In this document: one piece after another, positions 24,911 to 36,756 of the stretch
Numbering within the stretch: the stretch's first letter is position 1
Layout: each line of letters begins with the position of its first letter
NCBI GenBank assembly: GCA_002633005.1
Contig: NMRA01000283.1
Span: 124,001-188,000 of the forward strand
Direction: 5' to 3'
DNA length: 64,000 nt
From: Phoronis australis
Taxonomy: Eukaryota; Phoronida; Phoronidae
Program-made: the position numbers and the translations under genes
The notes under the pieces: generated by a model
Seen by the model: only the letters and a program-made list of their open reading frames with translations
Databases searched by the model: none
What the model was told of the DNA's origin: nothing

Positions 24911-27164
24911 TTTCTCAATGATCGAGCCGGCGATGATTTATATGACCGAAGATGACTGTCATGGATTGGCGGTACTAGGCTGCGAAACAAGATTTAGCCG
25001 TTGCGTGATTTTTTGAAATTAATCAATCAACATCAACGCCTACAATTTTCAATGGCATTTCTAGAAACATGGGATTGAGTTACTGTAATAACAGTTATGA
25101 TTTGTTCCCTGACCAGCAACTCGTCTGGGTAAATATATCAGTTAGTCTGAAAGAGGACTGACGGATATTCCAATGCTAGATATCAATGACGCGACCTCTC
25201 GGACCCCGAAACACGACTCTGCCATCCAACAATGTCACCAATCAATAGGTGTATCAAGCAATCTTATTTTTATGCAAAGTTTGGTTTAAAGCCACATAAA
25301 ATCAGGGGCGCTAGCAGATTTGTCATGATTTTGCAACTCACTACAGTCATTTCAACGAATCTAGCTTGTAACGAACGTTCTCTTACGCTGTCCCACTCCA
25401 CAAGTTCCAAGCCAACCGCACTGCACACAGAAAGCCTCAGTAATTGAAGCGGTAGAATCTGGGAGGATTTTTTTGACGCAGTTCAACTTATAGTTGCAAA
25501 CTGCAACACTTAACATCGTGAGACCGTAGAAAGTAAAAAATCTGAAACAGTCGACCAGTCAGGACCCAGAGGAAAACTTGCGTAGGTGGCAAATACGGAA
25601 CTTGCAAATCTGACCGGTGACCAACATGTAGGCATGGTAAAGGTTCCTATCAAAAGATGCATTTTCAAATAAATTCCACGCTGAGTGAATAGGCTCTAGT
25701 AGAACCGAGAGCTGGCGAACATGGGTCTCCCCGACAGAAATTGGATGCACGGTCTGTCTGATGAATTTTCCAGGTTTTTTACATTCGTTGAATAAAAATA
25801 AAAACGGAAAACGTATATTGTTCCATCAAAATTGGAATCCCAATGTAAAACATATTTTCCGGAGTCAAAGGCAGACACGCGCACCTTCAAAACAGATAAC
25901 AAGCCTGAAAAACACAAACCCGGACCTTTAAAACGTGAGAAACTTTCCAGTTGTTTTTAGCATGAGTTGTAAAAATTATCAATAATAAAACGTAACTTAG
26001 ATTATATTGACTTTGTTATTTGATCGTTAAAACTCCTGTAACTTGTTTGTGGGCGAACTTCAATATGAGCTACATGCATACTCTATACAACTTGATATAT
26101 CGGTGAATATTTAGATAATTTCATGAAAAATAAAAATAAAAACATTATTTCGACTTTCCAGTGAAATTCTTGATTAATTCTTTCAAATATCTTTACAATT
26201 ATCAGCATTTAGGGTTTGCCGATTTTCTTGTCGAGAGTACATTATTTCCGGCACACGCCGTAACCAATTTCACCGTTATTGCCCTCAAATAAAGTGTACT
26301 TTAACTTCTCATAGATCATTAAAACGGATTTTGGAATCGGAATTTCTGATCTCAACGCATTTACATTCTTTTTGGGCGGGTCACTGTTGCAAAATTTATT
26401 CTGAAATTCGGTTTGCTGGTACTAGAATACTAAAACTTGTAACGAAATGAAGCCAGTTCCGACAATTTGTTGTGTTGTAACACAACCTCGTGGAATAACA
26501 ACAGTTGATTGGAGAATTGGGGAAAAAGAAACTGGCCAATAGGTAACGCAATATTTCTTAGCGCCGAAAGCCGACGCAAAAGATCGCATCACAACTTTAG
26601 CAGCAGCGCAACGGTACGACAATCCGTTATAAGTAAAAATGTGTACATGGTACATGTCGTGTGAATACAAAGCACTTTAAAAGTCCTAAAGTGCTATTTT
26701 CTTGAGATGACAAAAGGTGCGGGTCGGATTGGTGTTTCGGTCCCCCAGTGTCCTGTCCGATCCCCGGCGTTCCTGTTTTAAACGTCAGGGTTCCTGTTTT
26801 TCGGGCAGGTTAGCTGTGTTGAAGGTGCGGCAGACTGTTTTTTGACTCCGGGACATTTTTGTACACCGGGGTCTTGATATTGGGTGGGGAATCACAGAAA
26901 GCACTGTGCTGCGATAGAGAAGATCAGAACCAGCTTGGGATCGTCTTTCAATATGCAGTGATCTGCCATCACTGCGCAAGCGCCGGGTCCGGTCACCGGC
27001 AACGGAGCTACTAATGGAATATGACCAAAACTTGCGGCTGGATATCCATATCTGGGCTGGGTTGCATAGTACAGCGAAATTACAAGCATGAAAATTTTGA
27101 GACATCCAGTTGAGAAAACAGATCAAGTCTGAGTAAAATAAGGGAATAAAAACTTTCAAAATTA
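24911..27164. other. Intergenic, nothing recognised
   Basis: Short ORFs only, no motif recognised. Confidence 0.4.
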
Positions 27165-27490
27165 GCGATGTTGCGTCCGAATCTCCCGGACTTCAGCTTG
27201 GCTTGTGACGTTATCGTTATTCTGGCCAATTGGTGGCGTTATGACCAGACGGCGCGGCATAGACATCAGAACACCATCCCATACGTGTGACAAATCGAAT
27301 CTTAAACCGCCTCTTTTATTTAAAGAGGGACTCTCAATGCGCTCATGGAAAGCTTCTTTTACACCCCTTAACTGAACTAATCTTCCTCAAAGTCTATGAT
27401 AATGACATCATGAGTATTGAAATCATGTCCAGTGGCACTCAGATGGCTTAAAATAGCTGCATCATAAGTGTCCCCGTAAGTAGGACGACG

Positions 27491-27745
27491 ATGTTGTGCC
27501 ATACGCAGAAACCATGTAAAGACGGTAAGCTACCTTTTCTGGACTGTTTAGTCTCCATTAAACATAACAGATCATTTGACACAAAGGTTTACCGCAAGAA
27601 TACTCACACTGACCACTATCTGCAATTTGACTCGAACCATCCTCTCATCCACAAGCTGGGTGTGATTCGCACTTTGAACCACACAGCTAACACTATCATT
27701 TGCGATCCTTCGACCATTTCTGAGGAACTGAATTATACTAAATAA
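27491..27745 (+). pseudogene. Penelope-like reverse transcriptase, C-terminal fragment
   Basis: Open for about 84 codons; carries the family block FLD.LV..NRSF.TKVYRK.THTD.YL.F.S.HP..HK. Lacks the RT palm with YxDD. Ends at a stop before the RT-endonuclease linker. Confidence 0.75.
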
Positions 27746-28077
27746 TTATGCTCTTGCCAAATGCGTTTATCCACGTTGGTCGTTCACCAAAGCGAAAGAT
27801 CAGAGATCGAGGAGAAAAGCAAACACTTAGACAACCACTACTGTGAGTTCTCCTACTCTTGTACGTACTCCAGGGTCTTTTTGATCGCCTCAAGAGGACA
27901 TTTAAACAGTTTGACATTTCTATCATCCACAAACCCTTTAATTCTCTCCGCAGGCAACTGGTTAATGGCAAGGACAACACGCCCAAGGGTAATAAATCAT
28001 GTGTTGTCTAGTGGTGTCCAGTGTAAGGATCCCCAGTGCTCAGACAATTACATTGGTGAAAGAAACAGTCCATAAAA

Positions 28078-28362
28078 ATGCGTATGTCAAAACATCGTCT
28101 TCCAAGTTACGGGGACACTTACGATTCGGCTATTTTTAGCCACACGTGCGCCACTGGACATGATTTCAATACTGATGATGTCACTGGCCTAGACTTTGAG
28201 GAAGACTGGTTCAGAAGGGGTGTACAAGAATCTTTCCATGAGCGCATTGAGAGTCCCTCATTAAATAAAAGAGGCTGTTTAAAATTCGATTTTTCGATGG
28301 GATGGTGTTCTGGCGTCAATGCCGCGCCGTCTGGTCAAAATGCCATCAATTGGCCAGAATAA
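28078..28362 (+). pseudogene. Penelope-like GIY-YIG endonuclease tail
   Basis: About 94 codons open: SAIFSHTCATGHDFN-type block, then ESFHERIESPSLNKRGCLKF, matching the usual H..GH and I..S.LN..G order. The upstream YIGE motif is separated by a stop. Confidence 0.65.
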
Positions 28363-28710
28363 CGATAACGTCACAAGCCAAGAGGAAGTCCGCGAGATGC
28401 ACACGCAACGTAGTAATAGACTCAAACTTGATCCACTTCAAATTTACCTGCTGGATAAGTTTGATTGTTGCATGACGTCAGGTGCATTATTTAACAATAA
28501 CAACGTTGCGCGTCATTGTTGCTATGCAGCGTATAACTTTTCTGCAACTGGGCCCAGGTGATTTTTTTAAAGTGATATATGTTTATTTTGGAATACACAG
28601 TACATTCAAGGAAAATAATGACAAACCCAGAAATCGCGAGGCATTATATCTGGGTTGTACACGGTACATAGATGAAAGTAGTGTATATAAAACTATATAA
28701 GTAGTATCAA

Positions 28711-29575
28711 ATTTATTTATTTATTTATTACAAGACCTTCTCAAGGAAGAACGAGAAAAAATATACTGAGTAACAAAGAATAGACAAATTAAAATTAAAT
28801 TGAAATGCTCTGGTCAGAAGTCTCAGAAGAAAAAACTCAGCAGACATATTATTTGAGCGAAGGGGGAGTCTGAGAGAGTCCACAATACATTAATACACTC
28901 AAATGACCTACATGTAGGCGGGCGTTGGACAGATGATCGACAAAACAGACCAATAGGGGACAACGCCATGCCAATTATTCTAGCTGGGAGGGTCCCGGAA
29001 ACAACCACACCCTCCTGCAAGTACATAGATAGAAAATGTATATTCAGGCGTCTACACGGAGGGTTCACACGACAAACCCGCCTAAATAAGCCATGCAGTA
29101 GAGTCATCAACAACCGACTGAACGCTCGAGATGCCAAGGTATGATGACTTCTGTCACCTAACCCGTAAGACTGTTTAACAACACGGCAGTTTCTCCAGTT
29201 TACATGAACTTGTCTTAGTTGTGTGCAGAGCCTCGAAACCATAAGTACAGGCTATCATGTGGTAAAGGGTGACCTGAGACTCACAAGGATGAGACAAACC
29301 AGGTTGTCTAAGGGAATAGAATGATTTTCTAAATTTGTGATATCTAGCATCTAAATGAGTAGACGAGTAAACAGACTCAGAGAAAGTAACTCCTAAGATC
29401 GCCAATCGATCAGTGTTATCCTTTCAAACGCCGACTTTGTGCTTATAAAACAGCCCTTGATGCCAAATAGAGTCAAAGTATTTCCCTGCATCTAAACTAC
29501 AAATGAACAGGTTGGAATTAGTATATCTAGAATAATGAATAAGATCATTAAGGAGAGAACCAAGTGTTCAAACAT
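28711..29575 (-). mobile_element. Internally deleted LINE (Jockey/CR1 group)
   Basis: Reading leftwards from about 29570: LLNDLIHYSRYTNSNLFICS, then LDAGKYFDSIWHQGLFYKHK, which is RT motif A with its catalytic Asp. After a stop/frameshift it resumes at LAILGVTFSESVYSS and RKSFYSLRQPG, regions that normally follow the YxDD box. RT motifs B and C are therefore deleted. The end is a (TAAA)n tail at 28711-28729. The minus-strand ORFs at 28823-29242 and 29175-29405 are pieces of it. Confidence 0.75.
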
Positions 29576-30381
29576 TTAAATATGGTATTACAAACATATT
29601 TAAAAATAAACAAAAACAGCGATTTTACACACATGGAAATTAGAAGCTCCGAGTATTATAAGTGATGCATAAAAATTACTAACATTACTTAAGAGGAATT
29701 TATTGAGAAAAAGGTAGAAATTTAGAGAACCATTTAATTAATATTAAGGTAAGTTTATTAGAAATATTATTACAAGAATTTTCTTTTTGATAGACTCATG
29801 ACCGAACATGCTTCGCTTAGTACAACGAACAAAACAACCGCCAATCGACCGAGTCTAGACAAGAAGAATCAACCAAGGCACCATGGGGCCAGCAACAACG
29901 TTATCTCTAGAGGTGGACGAGTCGTTGGTTCATTGATGTCTTGCAGTTTACACGGCCAGTTGATACGAACGATTGTAACCAATCAAAATTGTATCGATGA
30001 TCACATTGTTTTTAAAAGCAAAAGGCTGAGGTGCTTGTTATCTCGTTTAGTTGCTGTTTGGTGAACACAAATAGTTTTGAATTTCGTGAAGAATATTAAT
30101 TCTGAGGGGTGCCCAACAATTCGCGTCAAACCTCTTAAACTACTTTTGCTTTGTTATACATCTATAACAAGAATTTGTCCGTCATGATAAGGTACATCCC
30201 AGCTTGGAAAAGTATTTCTAAGTTACGATTATTCACGATTGTCGAATTTGATGTCGATGAGGTAAAAGCTTTCCAATCGACAATGTTAAAACTCTTTGGA
30301 CAAAATCTACAGTAATTAACGCAATTGTAACTACTCACGTGTTTATACGTAATAATGTGTATTTGAATACAAACGGCACCA
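29576..30381. other. Intergenic upstream of the coiled-coil gene
   Basis: AT-rich; no exon recognised. Promoter of the next gene lies at the right end. Confidence 0.4.
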
Positions 30382-30400
30382 ACGTCACAGCGTGTGACGT
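30382..30400 (+). promoter_or_regulatory. CRE-like palindrome upstream of the coiled-coil gene
   Basis: Perfect 8-bp arms acgtcaca / tgtgacgt around 'gcg'. It contains two TGACGT half-sites (CREB/ATF type) and lies 16 bp before the start codon. Presumed promoter or 5' UTR element. Confidence 0.45.
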
Positions 30401-30415
30401 ATTCTTCGAATGCAA

Positions 30416-30498
30416 ATGTCGGAAGAGGTTATAGTAAAAATGCCTGAGGAAATAAGATTCACTTACAATGTACTGGATGAGTTGAAGGAAAGGAAACG
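30416..30498 (+). CDS. Coiled-coil gene, exon 1
   Basis: MSEEVIVKMPEEIRF...ERK; donor gtgagt, phase 2. Confidence 0.75.
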
Positions 30499-33400
30499 GT
30501 GAGTCTAACACAGGTGTTGTTCAGGTAGTAACGCATAGCAGACATTCTGAAAGATTTGAGGCAGAATCAGAGATAACAATTTCCCATTACTCAAGTGTAT
30601 CGAATTTGCGCATCGCCATTTTTCAATAGTCAAGACAGGACAATCTCACCTCTAGTGATGCCGCATGGAATTGAAATGTTTATTAATCTATGAAACGTCT
30701 ACACCTATTTTCATTTCAGGACAATGAACGATGATATAAAGACGTTGAAAGGATGCCTGAAACGAAATTCACGGGACACTAAACTAATTAAGAAAATGAT
30801 GAAGAGTAAGGAATATTCATATTACATACCAACTCCAATATCAATTTTCCATAATACTTTGTTATGACAGAACTCCTAATGTATAACTTCAATGTTAAAT
30901 ATTTTTGTAATTTCATTTTTATTTGAAGCCCGAAATGCCCCGGTCTTTTGGTAGTCCGTCTTTGATTTAAATCATACACGAGCCGCAGATTTTGTATCAG
31001 GCTCCTCACTGGATATGGAAAGGATCTCTAGGTTTCCAGAAGAACTAGCAGATTGTAAAGTGATCCACTAAATAAGGTGACTTGCCAGCCCACCAGAAAA
31101 ATGATGGCGTATTGAGACTGGTATCAAGCTAGCTATGTCTAACTGCTACTTTTTCCTAAATCAAGAAGTCATTTATAATCACAATATGGAACTAAGTTGA
31201 GAGCACTTTGAAAGAAGGCAAGTTCTGTTAAGTTTAGTGCTTTGGACGGAAGGTCGATCCATGCATTGAGATACCAGTGGCGGAAAAAGGGGGATGGGGC
31301 CAAGGGGGCCATGGCCCCCCATAACATTGTCCCAGATACCATTTGGCAGCTCAGGGTGCGAATTGCTGGCTGACTGGCATGTGTGCGCACCCAGAGGGGC
31401 GCGGGGGGCGAATGCACAATGCATAGGCCTTGAACAACTTCTGTTTACCTTTTTAGTAATAAGGTCCACGGTCCACAAACCCAAAAATTCGACAACCCTG
31501 CATTAGGCTGGGCACGCGCATGTGGCGAAACTCTGGTTATTCCTGTACCCTGGCCCCCACTTACTCAAAATCCTGGATCCGCCCCTGGATACTGCCATAA
31601 ATTTAGTTTGATATTGTGTATACATGTAATGTTCAACCCTGTACAAAGACATGTATTGTTCAAGAAACGTAATATTTCTGTCTTTTTTTCTCCTAAATCA
31701 GTTTGATTCAACAAGTAATAGTCTCTTTTTCAACTGGTACCAACGAATCACTAATTGAGCCAATGCAAACTTGGCAACAGAGCTTGTTAGACACCCAAAA
31801 GTTCAATATATTTGTAGATATTCACATACATGAACAGTGTTGTTACAGCTAAATGTAACGAATCGAGAATATATTTCGATTTTAGATTGGAATCCTATCA
31901 ACGCTTTACCATCTTTTTTCAACTAGGTCAGGAAAAAATCTCACAAGAGTCAGTAGAGGAACTCAGAGAGCTGCTGCCGCTCTTTGGTGGTGGCACCAGA
32001 TTATACAAGATGGAGATCGCGGAGTCCAAGGATGCAATTAGAGAGTACAATGTGTAAGTTTGAGTGGTGGAGCGGATGGTGTTGTCTGCTTACGCTTACC
32101 TTTGACTTGGGACTTGATTCGTATCATAACATGTAGCTATACCTGTAGAATTGACGAATTTTTGCTTTTTGACTGCTTCATTTATGTACGGCAATTTACT
32201 AAAGATAAGAATGAATGGGCAAGAAGTCTTTCAACAAAAAGATACAACATGTCGTTAAAGACGTAGATAGCAAGAGTCTTTTAAATATCATTGACTGTCA
32301 AAGAGTAAATAGTAGTCGAACTAAAATTTTATTAGTGCTCTGGTTAATCTTGACTTGTCGTTGCACTCTTAACCTTGTTTATTTTCACAGTGTTATTTCT
32401 GACCTGAAGAAAGACCAGAAAAGTCTTAAATCGAAGCAGAAAAAGTTGAAATCTCTCGTAAAGGTAACTTGGACATCCTTACAAATTAAATCAAATTTCA
32501 ATAAAGTAGAAATTTGAATAAATGATAAGACATCTTGTACAGTAGTCAATGAGAGATTGTTCCTTTCAGAGAGAAAAACGCTTTAGAGAACGTTTTGTCA
32601 AGCTGCAGTCCATAAAACGAGAGGAAATAACTTTGAAGCAAGTTGATCAGAGATCGGACGCTCACTGGCAGTTTGAAAGAACGCAGCAGCGTATTGAAGA
32701 GCTGGAAGAAGAAATACATGCCATTAATTATCGATACCGTCAAGTGAGTCAGAAAAGGGTGTTTTTAAAAACGCCTAACGACCATTTATCAAAATGAGTT
32801 CTAATGACTTGGAAAACACTTCCTTTATACCTGAAAAGATCGGAAGGTTTTCAAGTCTAAAAGGCATATATGCACCAACACTTTGGCATTGACTGAGCTT
32901 AATAAGAAATAACATTTTCACTTTATTAGGAAGACGGACAAAAAATAATTCGATCAATCCATGTGTTTTTAAAAAAGTTGAGACTTTCGACACTGGGGTC
33001 TACAATAATAGCTGGTCAAACTTAATCGTACTCAAATTTTCTGTAGAATGTAAAAGTTGATCTCAAATGTTTGTCCGAATCCTTATTTTGGCATGATTTC
33101 GTCAAAAAATGGAACAAACTAAGAAAAATCTCAAAACAATGTAAGGTACTAAAAACAAAATGTTTGCCTTTTGTTATATTTAAATTGAGCAATATGCCTT
33201 CCTAATACCGGATGCTTACGTACGTATACACTCCATGCTTAATAAGCTCTGGGAAATGTTCGTCTCAGGCTCATCTTAGCGTGACATTTTCTGCCCAAAT
33301 CAGTAATCTTTTTAAAGGTGTTCATTTCCATATGTTTGAGAATGTTTATTTTCTTTAAGGTACAAAATTTCTACGCCTATCGTCGCTCAGGGTAAGCACT

Positions 33401-33864
33401 TTCAGAGACACAATTTCAGCTTCACCCTAAAAACGACTAATTAATTTCACGCCTTGCAACCCCGAAAAGCGCCTAAATGTGTTAAGTGGGGGTCAACAAT
33501 AAAAACGGGTATTGCTTTTCTACGTGTACTAGTCTAACCAAAAAACCGTCCGAACTAAACATGTGGAAATGTCTGTGTCCATAGCAGTCTTCTCATTCGG
33601 AATACCTTTTTGAAAAGTGAAACAATAACACCTGAATGCTAACATAATTTTCACTATTTTGTTAATTTTAGCTTGACTACATCGATCCATGACCTGGTTT
33701 ACCCTGTTCCACCAATTGACTTCTCCGATGAAGAAGACTCGGAAGACGAACCAGAAGAGGAAAAACGTGTCGAGCAGCAGACAACCATTGACGAAGAAGG
33801 TTCATTGAAACCAGATGGCGGCGGCGTTATGCGCGTTTTTGTCCAGCCCTGTTGCGTGCAGTAG
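30416..33864 (+). CDS. Coiled-coil protein with acidic tail and CaaX-like C terminus, seven exons
   Basis: I do not recognise the family. Exons: 30416-30498, 30720-30805, 31927-32053, 32391-32463, 32570-32743, 33360-33391, 33672-33864; all introns GT-AG and phase-consistent, giving 768 bp, 255 residues. Residues about 15-180 are charged and heptad-like (for example LKKDQKSLKSKQKKLKSL and RTQQRIEELEEEIHAI), predicting long coiled coils broken near residues 71-80 by LLPLFGGGTRLY. Residues 208-222 are strongly acidic. The last four residues are CCVQ, a possible farnesylation box. The sixth exon (32 bp) is inferred: without it the last exon is out of frame and stops after six codons. The start is the first in-frame ATG of exon 1. 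The gene structure is convincing; function is unknown, possibly cytoskeletal or ciliary as for many such proteins. Confidence 0.8.
30720..30805 (+). CDS. Coiled-coil gene, exon 2
   Basis: Acceptor tttcag, donor gtaagg; basic helix ending LIKKMMK. Confidence 0.8.
31275..31587 (+). mobile_element. TIR element with 5-bp TSD, copy 2 (313 bp)
   Basis: In intron 2 of the coiled-coil gene. Starts CAGTGGCGG, ends GGATCCGCCCCTG; flanked by identical GATAC (31270-31274 and 31588-31592). It shares the 'ccatttggcag..cagggtgcgaa' core with copies 1 and 3 but has about 150 bp of extra interior. Confidence 0.85.
31927..32053 (+). CDS. Coiled-coil gene, exon 3
   Basis: Acceptor aactag, donor gtaagt; contains VEELRELLPLFGGGTRLYK. 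Confidence 0.8.
32391..32463 (+). CDS. Coiled-coil gene, exon 4
   Basis: Acceptor ttcacag, donor gtaact; lysine-rich helix. Confidence 0.8.
32570..32743 (+). CDS. Coiled-coil gene, exon 5
   Basis: Acceptor ctttcag, donor gtgagt; 58 codons, phase 0 at both ends. Confidence 0.85.
33360..33391 (+). CDS. Coiled-coil gene, exon 6 (32-bp micro-exon, inferred)
   Basis: Flanked by ttctttaag and gtaagc; encodes VQNFYAYRRS plus two bases. It is the piece that restores the frame into exon 7. Confidence 0.6.
33672..33864 (+). CDS. Coiled-coil gene, exon 7 (terminal)
   Basis: Acceptor ttttag; acidic run SDEEDSEDEPEEE, ends VQPCCVQ and TAG. Confidence 0.8.
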
Positions 33865-34071
33865 GGAGACGGCGAACAACTGCGCAACAACTAGAGACTT
33901 GAACTAATTTACTTTGACACTACTTTGTTATTGTTTATTTCCTGGTTTAGTCCTGCCAGGATGCCGTTATAGTGCATTACCTTCACGTTTCAAGCATTGA
34001 ATATGGCGTTCTTACGTGAGATGTTAGTTATACTGCCCGTCATGTGATGACTCATACTGCATGTGCATGGA

Positions 34072-34275
34072 AATATTTATTGGCAATTCTTAAGGCTCTA
34101 GCACATACATGTATCACCGTCATAGTGATGAAATCTGACCCAGGACGTTTTCACCTTGCCACATACATCCAGGAACGGGGACGAAAAGCGTGCTTCGCAT
34201 GGTAGAAGGTGGAGGATGGCGCTTACACGTGACCTCAATACCCGCATGCAGTTACTAGAATTGCCAATAAATATT
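34072..34275. repeat. Foldback element with perfect 19-bp arms
   Basis: aatatttattggcaattct (34072-34090) and its exact reverse complement (34257-34275). The right arm contains AATAAA at 34266, the first such signal after the coiled-coil gene's stop codon. Confidence 0.75.
34266..34271 (+). terminator. Candidate poly(A) signal of the coiled-coil gene
   Basis: AATAAA 401 bp after the stop, inside the foldback arm. Earlier canonical hexamers were not seen. Confidence 0.35.
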
Positions 34276-34499
34276 TTTTCTACGATATCACATGTCGTTG
34301 TTCATGTCAAATCGGCGCAATTGAGTTAATGTATACAAAGTATTTCATAACTTTTCAGACTCACAATTTCTGTTCAAAACGAAAATTTAAATTCGCTGTC
34401 ATATGGCAGTGCGTGAAGAGTCGTAATCCCATCGCGAGCGGGACAAACTTTTTCTCACCGCTGAGTTCCGTGAACACATCTGTGTTGCCAACACTTAAG

Positions 34500-34760
34500 A
34501 TGCACCTCGCTTTTCTCAGATGGCTAAAAACGAAAATCAACACTATCCCTTTAATGTCATATTTTTTTCTTATAATATTCCTTACCATCACAGCGTCCTA
34601 TTTCCGTTACCAACATGAACAACGAAATCTTCATCGACTCAGACTGAGAGCGATTCGTGATATGCAATCTAATTACACGAAAGCAAAACTGGATATGCTA
34701 GCCGGATATACATGTAATAGTCCAGAGTTGCATGTACCACTACGTACGTTGAATATTTAG
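34500..34760 (+). CDS. Short type II membrane-protein ORF or first exon
   Basis: From the ATG at 34500 the frame gives 86 residues: a basic start (RWLKTK), one membrane segment (about residues 18-37, PLMSYFFLIIFLTITASYF), then an Arg/His-rich helical stem (QHEQRNLHRLRLRAIRDMQ). This is the layout of Golgi type II enzymes such as sulfo- or glycosyltransferases, whose first exon often codes only the anchor and stem. A possible donor is at ctac|gtacgt (34747). The frame is also open upstream to 34329. No downstream catalytic exon was recognised, so it may be a free-standing small protein or chance. Confidence 0.35.
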   Translation: MHLAFLRWLKTKINTIPLMSYFFLIIFLTITASYFRYQHEQRNLHRLRLRAIRDMQSNYTKAKLDMLAGYTCNSPELHVPLRTLNI

Positions 34761-36756
34761 TGATGACGTACAGAATCTGCCTCTAATATGACGCGATTTC
34801 AACCCACAAGTGAAAATAACATTGCAGTCACATCACATTTTGAAAATTTTGCAAGTCGTGCATTTTTTCCGATTCAGGTAACTACTGAGGCAATTGAAAT
34901 GAATACAATGTTGTGTGTCATTTATCTGGTAGGACAAAGCTACATCAGGTAGGACTGACGGCCAGCATAGATGAGTTGCATTGGCTATGCACAAGGATAT
35001 ATCGAACACACTTACACTATACCCATAAGAGAGAAAATTTTGTTGTCTCGCTTTAATTCACGTTTCACCAAGCTACATGTATCTGTGGCACGCGAATGAA
35101 GGCAAAAGAGTGGATTTCGCTGATCACCTGGGAGAAAATAAAGGAGAAGAAGTCAGCTACTGTAAATCTAAACGGTATATGCAACAGGGTACGGGTATTG
35201 AGCGTTTTGGTTACTGGTCGATAGATGGCGGTATGTAATTTGTCAAGTAGGATTTGACTTGTGACGTTAAACAGGTATTCAAGGATTAGCTACTGTTCGA
35301 AGTTACCGAAACTCGTGCTTCGAGCTTTCATTTTGTGTGTCTTGTTCGTATTAAGTTGCTGCGTACATGGCCAACTCAGAACGGTGGGCGTCAGTGGCAC
35401 ATGTAGGAGAAACTGACTGGTTGGTTATATTCGTAACTTACTTAAATGAACAGTGAGCGTGTTTATTAAATATGTTTATTAAATAATTTCTAGTAGTGTT
35501 TTTTGCGCGTTACCATGCATGACATACATGTAGCTTAAAGACATTCATGATGTTAAGGCTAGACAGAGAACATTTTCCAAACTTTCGGGAGCTTACGAGA
35601 CGGACCTCAAGATAGCTAGATTGAATTTGCCTAATGATTCGCATAAAGTTAATTTTGTTGTTGAACATTCGACTGGGGTTGCCAAGGAGGAGGTACTCAG
35701 TTAGCAACGGATAACTGTTCTGTAGAAAACGGATGTGTACTGGTTCACAAATTATGGAGAGGCGGGCAACTCGGTGGACATCTTTGTTGACGGGCAACAC
35801 ATACGTTGCAGGTATTGACATTGAATAACAGAATGATTACTACGTTGTAAACAAAGTATTACGCATTCAGGGGAGGGTGGTTGGTGTTTTGTTATTCAGT
35901 CTGTCAAACTCATTTCTAAGCAACTAAAAGTTCTTCCATATTACCTACACTGATTGGCACCCACGCAAGTATCACCCCACAAATCATCGAACAAACGTGG
36001 CCCATTCAAGCAACTAAGTCATTTTTAAGGGTGCTTTCCGACATGCATTTAATGACGGCGTGGTAATATCTCGAACACGCTGTAGGATGGTTGCTACTTT
36101 AACATTTGGGGAACAGGGATAATTTTAAGAGCGCACAGCTCGTCATTGGCGCAAAAATAATTTCACTTATCCACTGTGATTGCTTAAATCGGGCCAGCGA
36201 GATAATTAAAATGGGAAGCTGAAAACTTGGGACAAAGAATAACATAACTCACAGGTCATCCAAATTGGCCCAGAGACTTCAGCCAGTGCGAGTCGATTCA
36301 CCCATACCCACGTTTTTCAAAAATGATCGCTGGGGGACAACATAATTCAATTGATGATGAGAAAAATACGACGGAATACAAACTAATCAGACTCGTGACA
36401 CGTGCACTGGACTGTTACCATGTGTTTACTGTCTTAAAAGTGCAGTGTCACTTATTAAACACGGTTCGAAGGGCAGAATATTGAAGTAAGTTTTGAAGTT
36501 GTATAATGATGTGATGTTAGTTTGATTTTTCGACCCAACCGATGTTTCTGGGTCATACAGGTTCTCAGTTCCCTGTCACGAGCTTGCCCACCACAGAAGC
36601 CAATAAAATCTTGCGTGCTCTAACGGTTTGGGATTGTATAATGCTGCTAAACGAACAATATTCAAAAATTGATATTGCGTTTTTTGACGGAGCTACCCAA
36701 AATCGAAGTTTCTTTCAATCGTGCATTGGGGATATTATTTATCTGCAATCGTCCTC
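34761..36756. other. Intergenic, nothing recognised
   Basis: A 103-codon minus-strand ORF (35510-35821) has no motif I recognise. Region otherwise AT-rich. Confidence 0.4.

Larger units (their letters stand above)
27165..28415 (+). mobile_element. Penelope-like element fragment with long inverted arms
   Basis: The central part encodes a Penelope-type RT tail: GKLPFLDCLV (27520 on), VYRKNTHTDHYLQFDSNHP and, after frame breaks, KPFNSLRRQLVNGKDNTPKG. A GIY-YIG-like endonuclease start CKDPQCSDNYIGE follows near 28023, then the endonuclease tail (SHTCATGHDFN, about 28140). The left segment 27165-27510 is an inverted, diverged copy of the right segment 28075-28415, so the whole can fold on itself. 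Stops and frameshifts make it non-functional. Confidence 0.8.

Noticed and set aside
28823-29405. Minus-strand ORFs of 139 and 76 codons as genes
   Set aside because: Fragments of an internally deleted LINE.
31169-31506. ORFs on both strands inside intron 2 of the coiled-coil gene
   Set aside because: They are translations of the GC-rich 313-bp TIR element.
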